Below, piece after piece: positions 16,945-24,331 of a DNA stretch of 46,344 nt (its first letter is position 1; the number at the start of each line of letters is the position of its first letter). The notes under the pieces are model-generated. The model saw only the letters and a list, made by a program, of their open reading frames with translations, was not told the origin of the DNA and made no database searches. Position numbers and translations under genes: made by a program. Origin of the DNA: an uncultured Acidobacteriota bacterium (GTDB taxonomy: Bacteria > Acidobacteriota > Thermoanaerobaculia > UBA5066); assembly GCA_903845115.1 (NCBI GenBank), contig CAIMWE010000239.1, forward strand, positions 1-46,344. The letters are read 5' to 3'.

Positions 16945-18927
16945 ATGGGGAGATCGTGGGTCGCCGCCCTGCTCGCGATCGGGTTGAGCCTCGTGGCAAA
17001 CGCCCAGGAATCGAGCCCGCCCGACCTCTCGACGCTCTCGCTTGAACAGCTCATGAACGTCGAGGTAGTCCAGGCCGCCTCCCGGTTCGAGCAGAGTTCG
17101 CGAGAGGCTCCGGCGACCGTCACGGTCGTGACGGCAGCCGAGATCCGCCAGTTCGGCTGGCGGACGCTGGACGAGATCCTCAGGGCGGTCCGGGGGATCT
17201 ACCTCACGAGCGACCGGACCTACTCCTACGTCGGCATCCGCGGCCTCAGCAGGCCCGGCGACTTCAACTCCCGCCTCCTCGTCCTGGTCGACGGCCACCA
17301 CCTCAACGAGAACGTCTACGAGTCCGTCCAGGTGGAAGGGGGGTTCCCCCTCGACGTCGACCTGATCGACAGGATCGAGGTCGTGAGGGGCCCGGGCTCC
17401 TCGCTCTACGGCGCCAACGCCTTCTTCGGCGTCGTCAACGTGATCACGCGGCCGCCCCGGGACGTCCGGACGGTCGAGGTCGCGGCGTCGGCCGCGAGCT
17501 TCGGGACCTTCGGGGGGCGCCTGACCGCCGGGGGCGCCGTGCCGGACGGCCCGGAGGGGATGGTCTCGGGCAGCATCCAGTCCTCGAAGGGGCAGACCCT
17601 CTACTTTCCGGAGTTCGACTCCCCGCAGACGAAGGGCGGAATCGCCGAGGGGATCGACGGCGAGAGGTTCTCGAGCCTCTTCGGGAAGGCCTCGTGGAAG
17701 GGGGTGACCCTGGAAGGGGCGTGGGTGAGCCGCGAGAAGACGATCCCGACCGCTTCCTTTTGGACCCTCTTCGGCGACTCCCGCAACCGGACGGTGGACG
17801 GGGGCTGGTACCTCGATCTCTCGACGGAGCGAGACCTCGGGGGAGGCTGGGACCTCTCGGCTAGGGCTTCCTACCAGCGAAGCTCGACCGACGGCGACTA
17901 CGTCTACCCCGAGGCGCCCGGCGTCGTCAACCGCGACTTCGCCCGCGGCACCTCGTGGGGAGGCGAGGCGGTCGCCGGCTACTCGGGTCTCGCCGGCCAC
18001 CGGCTCCTCGCCGGGGCCGAGTTCCAGGACAACAACCTCCAGGCGTTCGGGAACTACGATCTCTCCCCGTATGCCGGCTACCTCGACGTGAGGGGCTCGT
18101 CGACCCGCTGGGCGGTCTTCGCGCAGGACGAGTGGCGTCTCTCGAGGGTTCTCCTCCTGAGCCTGGGCGCCCGGTGGGACCAGTACTCGACGTTCGGGGG
18201 GCACGCGAGCCCGAGGCTCGGCGCCGTCCTGATGCCGGACGCCGCGACGACCGTGAAGCTGGTCTTCGGAACGGCGTTCCGCGCCCCCTCCGCCTACGAG
18301 CGGCTCTACGAGCTCCCCTCCGGAGGCCAGAAGGGGAACCTCGACCTCCGGCCGGAAACGATCCGGTCCGGCGAGCTGGCCGTCGAACGCCTTCTCGGCG
18401 AGAACTTGCAGGTTCGCGTGATGGGCTTCGCATACCGGGTTGACGGCCTCGTCTCGTTGGTCGTCGACCCCACGGACGGAATGCTCCAGTACCAGAACAC
18501 CGACCGGGTCGACGGCACGGGCGTGGAGGCTTCGATCGTCGGACGGTGGCCCTGGGCCATGGCGAGCCTGAGCCTGACCTCCCAGGACGTGCGCAACGAG
18601 GCAACCGATGCCTGGCTCACCAACTCGCCCCGGACCCTCGCGAAGCTCCACGTGACCGTGCCGCTCCGCGGGGAGCGCCTCTCGGCGGGCCTCGAGGCGC
18701 TCTACACGGGGCGGCGCCTGACGCTCGGGGGAGAGATCCTCCCGGGCTTTCTCCTGACGAACCTGACGCTTCTCTCCACCTCCCTCCTGCCGGGTCTTTC
18801 GGTCTCGGCGACCGTCACGAACCTCTTCGACGAGAAGTACTCGGAGCCTGCCTCGGCGGAGTTCGTCCAGGACGCGATCATGCAGAACGGGCGGGCCTTC
18901 CGACTTCACGCCGTGATCCGGTTCTGA
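16945..18927 (+). CDS. TonB-dependent outer-membrane receptor
   Basis: 660 aa. The start at 16945 is supported by AAGGAG 6 nt upstream and by the signal peptide it leaves (ends VANA-QE). Residues about 45-155 are the plug domain: APATVTVVTAAEIRQFG, LDEILRAVRGI, GIRGLS, LLVLVDGHHLNE, IEVVRGPGSSLYGANAF. The rest is a beta-barrel that ends with an aromatic residue (AVIRF), as the Bam machinery expects. A sequence resembling a TonB box is not clear; DLSTLSLEQLMNVEV at the mature N-terminus is the conserved acidobacterial/proteobacterial version. Ligand unknown (siderophore, cobalamin, sugar or peptide). It is followed after 5 nt by yfiR and then a c-di-GMP enzyme, so it may act as a ligand sensor as well as a transporter. 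Confidence 0.95.
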   Translation: MGRSWVAALLAIGLSLVANAQESSPPDLSTLSLEQLMNVEVVQAASRFEQSSREAPATVTVVTAAEIRQFGWRTLDEILRAVRGIYLTSDRTYSYVGIRGLSRPGDFNSRLLVLVDGHHLNENVYESVQVEGGFPLDVDLIDRIEVVRGPGSSLYGANAFFGVVNVITRPPRDVRTVEVAASAASFGTFGGRLTAGGAVPDGPEGMVSGSIQSSKGQTLYFPEFDSPQTKGGIAEGIDGERFSSLFGKASWKGVTLEGAWVSREKTIPTASFWTLFGDSRNRTVDGGWYLDLSTERDLGGGWDLSARASYQRSSTDGDYVYPEAPGVVNRDFARGTSWGGEAVAGYSGLAGHRLLAGAEFQDNNLQAFGNYDLSPYAGYLDVRGSSTRWAVFAQDEWRLSRVLLLSLGARWDQYSTFGGHASPRLGAVLMPDAATTVKLVFGTAFRAPSAYERLYELPSGGQKGNLDLRPETIRSGELAVERLLGENLQVRVMGFAYRVDGLVSLVVDPTDGMLQYQNTDRVDGTGVEASIVGRWPWAMASLSLTSQDVRNEATDAWLTNSPRTLAKLHVTVPLRGERLSAGLEALYTGRRLTLGGEILPGFLLTNLTLLSTSLLPGLSVSATVTNLFDEKYSEPASAEFVQDAIMQNGRAFRLHAVIRF

Positions 18928-18932
18928 GGACC

Positions 18933-19538
18933 GTGAAAACGCCGATCGACACTTCGCGCCTGCGAGTCGCCGCCAGGGTCCTCCTCCTCGTGGCGTCGGG
19001 CAGCGCTGCGGCGGTGCCGCTCCCGGCCCCCGCTCCCACGCCCACGCCGGTCGCGCGCGCCCCCGAGCCCACGCTCAAGGCGGCGTTCCTCTACAACTTC
19101 GCCCTCTTCGTCGAGTGGCCCGAGGAGGCCCGGAAGGGTCCGCTCCTGATCTGCGTCCTGGGGACGGACCCCTTTGGAGAGGTTCTTCCAGCCACGCTCC
19201 GGAGCAAGACGGCGAACGGCAGGAAGCTGCGGTCGGCGGTCGCTGTCACCGCCGCCGAGATCGCCCCGTGCTCCGTCCTCTACGTCCCGGCGGCCGAGAG
19301 CGCCACCCATCGACGCATCCTCGACACCCTCGCCGGGCGACCGATCCTGACCGTCGGAGAGTCGGAGGAATTCCTCGACGCCGGTGGGATCATCCGGCTC
19401 TTCCTCGACGGCGGTCGCCTCCGGTTCGAGGTGAACGCGGCGGCGGCCGAACGATCGAGGCTGAAGGTCAGCGCGCAGCTCCTGGAGCTCTCCCGCAAGG
19501 GAACGAAGGGCCCGGGGGAAAGGGCAGCAGACCGTTGA
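18933..19538 (+). CDS. yfiR: YfiR-family periplasmic repressor of a diguanylate cyclase
   Basis: 201 aa, GTG start 5 nt after the receptor stop with GAGG just upstream. The N-terminal hydrophobic segment and a proline/threonine-rich spacer suggest export. The family core is clear: LKAAFLYNFALFVEWP, ICVLGTDPFG, LTVGESEEFLDAGG and the RFEVN...ERSRLKVSAQLLELS ending. In Pseudomonas, YfiR binds the periplasmic part of YfiN and keeps it inactive until envelope or redox stress releases it. Two cysteines (in LICVLG and APCSVLY) are present that could be redox-sensitive. The stop overlaps the TTG start of the next gene, tying its dose to the enzyme it should restrain. Confidence 0.92.
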   Translation: MKTPIDTSRLRVAARVLLLVASGSAAAVPLPAPAPTPTPVARAPEPTLKAAFLYNFALFVEWPEEARKGPLLICVLGTDPFGEVLPATLRSKTANGRKLRSAVAVTAAEIAPCSVLYVPAAESATHRRILDTLAGRPILTVGESEEFLDAGGIIRLFLDGGRLRFEVNAAAAERSRLKVSAQLLELSRKGTKGPGERAADR

Positions 19539-21679
19539 AGCACCTCCGCGAGTTGCCCCTCCGCTGGAAGCTGACGATCGTCATCACGGCCGCGGTCGAG
19601 GTCTTCCTGGCCGCGAGCTTCCTCGCCTTCTTCGCCTTCGACCTGAGCAGCACGCGCGCGGCCATGACCCGCGAGGTGACGGCGCTGGCGGACGTGGTGG
19701 GGTCGGCCAGCGGAGCCGCGCTCGCGTTCCGGGACGCCGAGGCCGCTCGCCAGACCCTGGAAGCGTTCGGCGTCCGTCCGAACATCGTCGCGGCAAGCCT
19801 CCACGACCTCTCGGGCGAGCCGCTCGCGGGATTCCGGCATGACGGGAAGAAGGCGGAGCCTCTCGGAACCCGGGTCGTCGAGTCCGCCGAGTTCCGGGGC
19901 GGGAGGCTCCTCGTCCGCCGGCCCGTGCGGTACCGGGGAAGCCTGCTCGGATCGGTCGCCCTCGAGGCCGACCTGAGCGAGATGAACGCCCGGACCATGC
20001 GCTTCGGCTCGACGTCCCTTCTGCTGTTCGCGGCAGCGGCCGGCGCCGGGATCCTCCTCGCCTCCCGGCTCCAGAGGGTCGTCTCCGTGCCGATCCTCGC
20101 CCTCGCGGGGGCGGCCCAGAAGGTGACCCGGGAAAAGGCCTACGGCGTGCGGGTCGCCAAGAGCGAAGACGACGAGATCGGGGGACTGACCGACGCCTTC
20201 AACGGGATGCTCGAGGAGGTTCAGTCCCGCGACCAGGCGCTCCAGCAGGCCCAGGGAAAGCTGACCAGCCACGTCGTGGAGCTGCAGGCCGAGGTGGCGG
20301 AACGCGTGAAGGCACAGGACGCGCTCCGGCAACGGGAGGAGGAGTACCGGCACCTCGCGTTCCACGACCCGCTGACCTCTCTCCCGAACCGGGCGCTCTT
20401 CCACGACCGCCTCTCCGTGGCCCTGGCTCGGGCCACGAGGGCCCGGACGCGGATGGCCGTCCTCTTCCTCGACGTCGACCGGTTCAAGGTGGTCAACGAC
20501 TCCATGGGTCACAAGGTGGGAGACGAGCTCCTCCAGGCCTTCGCTCGCCGGCTGAAGGGCTCCCTGAGGGAAGAGGACACCCTTGCCCGGCTGGGGGGCG
20601 ACGAGTTCGTCATCCTGCTCCCGCAAATCGTCGCGATCAGCGATGCCGTGCTCCTCGCGCAGCGGATCCTGGCGAGTCTCGATGAGCCCTTCCCCGGCCC
20701 GGGGGCGGACATCTTCGTCTCGGCCAGCATCGGGATCAGCTTCTACCCGGACGACGGCCAGGACGCGGGCACCCTCCTCAGGAACGCCGATACGGCGATG
20801 TACCGGGCGAAGGAGCTGGGGCGCGGCACCTACCAGCTCTACGAGGTCGTCCTACACAAACGGATGCTCCATCGCATCACGCTGGAGCGCGAGCTCCGCC
20901 TGGCGATCCAGCGCGAGGAGCTGACGCTCCTCTTCCAGCCCGTCCTCTCCGTCGCGACGGGACGGATCGTCGCCGCCGAGGCGCTGGCTCGCTGGAAGCA
21001 CGCCGACCTGGGTGACGTCTCGCCCGACGTGTTCATCCCGCTCGCCGAGGAGACCGGGCTGATCTTCCCGCTCGGGGCCTGGGTGCTCGAGTCCGCGTGC
21101 CGCGAGGCGGTCCACTGGCGGACCCAGGGGCTGCAGTGGGTCCGGGTCCTGGTCAACATTTCCACCCGCCAGTTCCTCCAGAAGGACTTCCTCGGCAGCG
21201 TGACGGGCACCCTGGAGCGGACCGGGCTCCCCCCGTCCCGGCTCGAGCTGGAGCTGACGGAGAGCGTCGTGATCAACGACGTGGAGACGACGATCGACAG
21301 GATGAAAGCCCTTCGCGAGCTGGGTATGCGGGTGGCGATCGACGATTTCGGAACCGGGTACTCCTCCCTCAGCTACCTTCGTCGCCTTCCGTTCGACACG
21401 GTCAAGCTGGACCGATCCTTCGTGGCGGACCTTTCCGAGGGGGGCCGGGACGCCGCGATCGCCCAGGCCATCGTCGCGATGGGCCACAGCCTGGGCGCCG
21501 ACATCGTGGCCGAGGGGGTGGAAACCGAAGAGCAGCGGGCGGCGATCTGCGCCCTGGGCTGCGACATGGCCCAGGGCTTCCTCCTCGGCAGGCCTCTGCC
21601 AGCCCTCGACATGAGGGAGGCGTTTCGCGTGAACGCCCAGCGAAGCCGCCCGATGAGAAGGCTGATCCAGCCGTCCTGA
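19535..21679 (+). CDS. YfiN-like CHASE8-HAMP-GGDEF-EAL c-di-GMP enzyme
   Basis: 714 aa from TTG 19535, overlapping the yfiR stop (TTGA). Transmembrane helices at about 12-34 and 155-178 enclose a CHASE8-type periplasmic domain (ASGAALAFRDAEAA...). A HAMP linker (178-232) and a coiled coil follow. GGDEF is intact at residue 354 with an RxxD product-inhibition site just before it (REED), so cyclase activity is plausible. EAL is also intact: EAL at 482, NIS, ELTESVV, DDFGTGYSSL, AEGVE and QGFLLGRP. It differs from YfiN by the added phosphodiesterase domain, so it may make, break or switch. Probably controlled by YfiR and the TonB receptor. Confidence 0.93.
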   Translation: MKHLRELPLRWKLTIVITAAVEVFLAASFLAFFAFDLSSTRAAMTREVTALADVVGSASGAALAFRDAEAARQTLEAFGVRPNIVAASLHDLSGEPLAGFRHDGKKAEPLGTRVVESAEFRGGRLLVRRPVRYRGSLLGSVALEADLSEMNARTMRFGSTSLLLFAAAAGAGILLASRLQRVVSVPILALAGAAQKVTREKAYGVRVAKSEDDEIGGLTDAFNGMLEEVQSRDQALQQAQGKLTSHVVELQAEVAERVKAQDALRQREEEYRHLAFHDPLTSLPNRALFHDRLSVALARATRARTRMAVLFLDVDRFKVVNDSMGHKVGDELLQAFARRLKGSLREEDTLARLGGDEFVILLPQIVAISDAVLLAQRILASLDEPFPGPGADIFVSASIGISFYPDDGQDAGTLLRNADTAMYRAKELGRGTYQLYEVVLHKRMLHRITLERELRLAIQREELTLLFQPVLSVATGRIVAAEALARWKHADLGDVSPDVFIPLAEETGLIFPLGAWVLESACREAVHWRTQGLQWVRVLVNISTRQFLQKDFLGSVTGTLERTGLPPSRLELELTESVVINDVETTIDRMKALRELGMRVAIDDFGTGYSSLSYLRRLPFDTVKLDRSFVADLSEGGRDAAIAQAIVAMGHSLGADIVAEGVETEEQRAAICALGCDMAQGFLLGRPLPALDMREAFRVNAQRSRPMRRLIQPS

Positions 21680-21680
21680 C

Positions 21681-21715
21681 AGCGCCCGGAGGGCCCGAGC
21701 GCCAGGACCGCCTGG
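21681..21715. terminator. Candidate bidirectional hairpins between convergent genes
   Basis: The 42-bp gap between the convergent c-di-GMP enzyme and the propeller-like gene holds an imperfect GCGC/GCGC stem (21682-21701 region) and a CCAGG-ACCG-CCTGG stem (21702-21715). No T tract follows. Weak support. Confidence 0.3.
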
Positions 21716-21721
21716 GCCAGG

Positions 21722-24190
21722 TCAGTATGTCGTCAGGAGGAGGGTCGCACGGAGGATCCCCGGCCGCGGGTCCAGGTCGTAGCGGGCGAAGCCGCCGTCG
21801 CGAAGCGTGAAGCGAACGGTGTAGGTCGTGCCGGGAGCGAGCGTCGTGGTGCCGGCCGCCCAGCAGGAGCCGCAGCCCGCGCCAGGAATGCTGACGCCCG
21901 ACGGATCGAGGAGCTCGAAGGCCCCCTCGGGCGCGGGAAAGGCGCCCGGGTCGAGGAAGAGCTGCTGGGGCGGTGTCTGGTCGGCGACGCTCCAGAGGCG
22001 GAGCGACGAGGCGGGGATGGCCTTCTCCGCCGTCCACCGGAACTGCAGCTCGGCCCACCCCCCCGAGGGGGTCGTCGCGAAGAGGTCCATCAGGTCGCTC
22101 ACGGCTGTCGGGGCCGGGACGAGGTCGTACCAACCGGCGAGGTCCGCGCCGAGGCTCGGGCGGTGTGCGGAACGGGTCACCGTCACGCCCGGCGTCCTGC
22201 CGGCGGCGACGTCGCTCCCGCCGTCGAACTTCATCAGGGCGCCGCCGCTCCCCGCCATCCAGATCTCGGTCGGCGAGCCGGCCGCGATGGAGAAGAAGGG
22301 GACGCTCGCGGGGGCGCCGGCGGCGTCGGTGAGGAACGTCTCGGTCGGGCCCACCTTCCCGTCCCAGAAGTAGAGGCGCGCGCCCGTGTCGCTGCTGAAG
22401 CCGGGGAGGAAGTAACCCCCGGAGCCAGGGGCGATGCCGAAGAGGAAGACCTGCCCCTCGTTGGGCGCCATGGCGACGCGGGTGAGATGAGTCCCGTCGA
22501 AGACGTGGACGACGCCGAGCTGCGAGTTGTTGTCGTGCCCCACGAGGAGGGTCGTGCCGTCGGGAGCGGGGAGGGTCCCGGAGAAGATGACGTCGGCGAT
22601 GTCCGCCTTCACCGTCCACCCAGACGCCTCCCGGACGTGGATCGTGCAGCGGCCGATCTCCCCGGGGCGGTCCGTCACCTCGAAGCCCGGGAAGGCGACG
22701 CTCCCCTTCCAGGGGAAGAGGAACGAGATCCCGAGGTCGACGTCCGAGGTCCACTCCTCCGTCCACTTCCCGGCGGCGTCGCGCTTCAGGATGTGCGCCT
22801 TCCCGGGCGTCGGCCCGTGCTCCCCCTCGACGTACTCGTACGCCGCCGCGATCGCCCCGTCGGCCATGGGAAACACGTCGACGATCGGGAAGTCGCTCCG
22901 AGTGAGGTCGAGCGTCCAATTCCCGGCGACCCCCCGGTAGACGTACCCGGCCCGGTTCGGGTAGTCGTTCGCGACCGCCCAGAGGGTGCCGTCGGGCCCG
23001 ACCCGGACCCTGTCCACCTTCACGTTTGGCACGGTGAGGAGGTCCGTGAACCGCCCGTCCGTCTCGCGCCTCACGACGCGTCCCTCGCCCGTGAGCGGGT
23101 CCTTCGCGGGGAGGAGGAGAGTCCCGTTGGGCATCCGGACGACGTCGTTGAAATTGTCGTCCCGGAACGTCGGCGTGAGGCTCGTCCACCCCGAGGCGCT
23201 CTTGGCGACGACGGCGTTCGCGAACGTGACGCTGAGGAAGCCGTTCGAGGGGGTGCCGGAAAGGCCCATCAGGAAGTCGGGATCCGCGACCCTCTCGTCG
23301 GTCCAGACTCCTCCCCGGCGCGCCAGGAAGATCCTCTCGTCGTACGAACCCGACGTGGCCGCAATCCCGAGGGTCCCGTCCGGGGTCCCGGAGACGCCGC
23401 GAACGGCGGCTCCGTCGAACGTCTTCGTCACGGCCCAGCCGGCGCTCCCCTTCTCTGCGACGGCCAGCCCGCCTTTCCCGCTGCCGACGAGGATCGGCTT
23501 CCCGGTCCCGCTTCCCCAGAGGAAGGCCGGGTTGATGGTCTTGTCGATGTCCTTGATGCTCTCCTCCGCCCAGGAGACGCCGTCGAACCGGAAGAGCCGG
23601 ACCGCCGCGTCGTTGACGGAGTGCACCAGGGCCCAGACGTCCGACGAGGAGCTGGCCCAGATCCCGACGACCTCCATGTCCTCGCGCTGGTCGAGCTGCG
23701 TCGCCTTGATGGCCGACCCGTCGAAGCGGCCGACCCAGGCGCCCGAGCCGAACGCGTCCTTGCCGCCGACCCAGGCCTCCCGCGCCGACAGGGCCCAGAG
23801 AACCGAGAAGGGGAAGTCGCCCTGGGCGGCCTTCGCCCAGTTTCGGCCGCTCCAGCGGACGAGGGCTCCCGCGTTCTCCCCGGGGACCCGCCCCGCGGCG
23901 AACGTCGAGCCGTCGGCGGCGGTCATGGACGCCTTCACCTCGACGGAGATCTCCGTCGGGAGCGTCTCCCACCCCGTCGCGGTCCGCCGGAGGAAGGCCG
24001 AGTCGGGGCCGGAGGCGAGGACCTCCCCGGAGGCGCTCTGGCAGACGGTCGTGAGGGGCACGCCGAAGGGGACGGGGTTCATCCAGGTCCAGCCGGTGGC
24101 CCCGGCCGGAAGCGAGAGGGAGAGGAGCGCAATGGAGATCGCGGCGAGGGATGCGATGCGCGAGGTGCGGCCGGACGCGGAATTTCTCAA
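21722..24190 (-). CDS. Exported propeller-like repeat protein of unknown function
   Basis: 822 aa from a TTG start at 24190, which is convincing because AAGGAGG lies 6 nt upstream (24197-24203) and a signal peptide follows (ends AGATG-W). The body has many short repeats with the pattern aliphatic-Trp-Ala-x-Ser-x-x-Asp-Val-Trp-Ala, for example IWASSSSDVWAL, LWALSAREAWVGG and PTEIWMAGSGG. This is the signature of blade-like beta-propeller repeats. The last 190 residues look like an Ig-like or jelly-roll domain with a CGSC pair. No catalytic motif is seen. It faces the c-di-GMP operon tail to tail. I do not know its function; a surface binding role is possible. Confidence 0.8.
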   Translation of the reverse strand: MRNSASGRTSRIASLAAISIALLSLSLPAGATGWTWMNPVPFGVPLTTVCQSASGEVLASGPDSAFLRRTATGWETLPTEISVEVKASMTAADGSTFAAGRVPGENAGALVRWSGRNWAKAAQGDFPFSVLWALSAREAWVGGKDAFGSGAWVGRFDGSAIKATQLDQREDMEVVGIWASSSSDVWALVHSVNDAAVRLFRFDGVSWAEESIKDIDKTINPAFLWGSGTGKPILVGSGKGGLAVAEKGSAGWAVTKTFDGAAVRGVSGTPDGTLGIAATSGSYDERIFLARRGGVWTDERVADPDFLMGLSGTPSNGFLSVTFANAVVAKSASGWTSLTPTFRDDNFNDVVRMPNGTLLLPAKDPLTGEGRVVRRETDGRFTDLLTVPNVKVDRVRVGPDGTLWAVANDYPNRAGYVYRGVAGNWTLDLTRSDFPIVDVFPMADGAIAAAYEYVEGEHGPTPGKAHILKRDAAGKWTEEWTSDVDLGISFLFPWKGSVAFPGFEVTDRPGEIGRCTIHVREASGWTVKADIADVIFSGTLPAPDGTTLLVGHDNNSQLGVVHVFDGTHLTRVAMAPNEGQVFLFGIAPGSGGYFLPGFSSDTGARLYFWDGKVGPTETFLTDAAGAPASVPFFSIAAGSPTEIWMAGSGGALMKFDGGSDVAAGRTPGVTVTRSAHRPSLGADLAGWYDLVPAPTAVSDLMDLFATTPSGGWAELQFRWTAEKAIPASSLRLWSVADQTPPQQLFLDPGAFPAPEGAFELLDPSGVSIPGAGCGSCWAAGTTTLAPGTTYTVRFTLRDGGFARYDLDPRPGILRATLLLTTY

Positions 24191-24196
24191 GTAGAA

Positions 24197-24203
24197 CCTC
24201 CTT
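24197..24203 (-). promoter_or_regulatory. AAGGAGG ribosome site deciding a TTG start
   Basis: A full Shine-Dalgarno sequence lies 6 nt before TTG 24190 on the minus strand. A CTTTACA half-element (24213-24219) lies just upstream, similar to the motifs at 1838 and 10327. Confidence 0.7.
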
Positions 24204-24331
24204 CGAACCAGCTGTAAAGAGCTTCACTGCGACATCGGCGCGGCGAGATCATTCTACGGCCGTCGCCAAGCGCCCCGGCGCGTCGAGCCAGGTCGCGGAC
24301 CCGTCGGCCTCCCTCTCGACGGCGGGGAGCG

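Noticed and set aside
14080-18909. 1609-residue antisense reading frame opposite the sugar transporter and TonB receptor
   Set aside because: It runs opposite several strongly supported genes, has no recognisable domain, and is the open antisense frame expected at very high GC.
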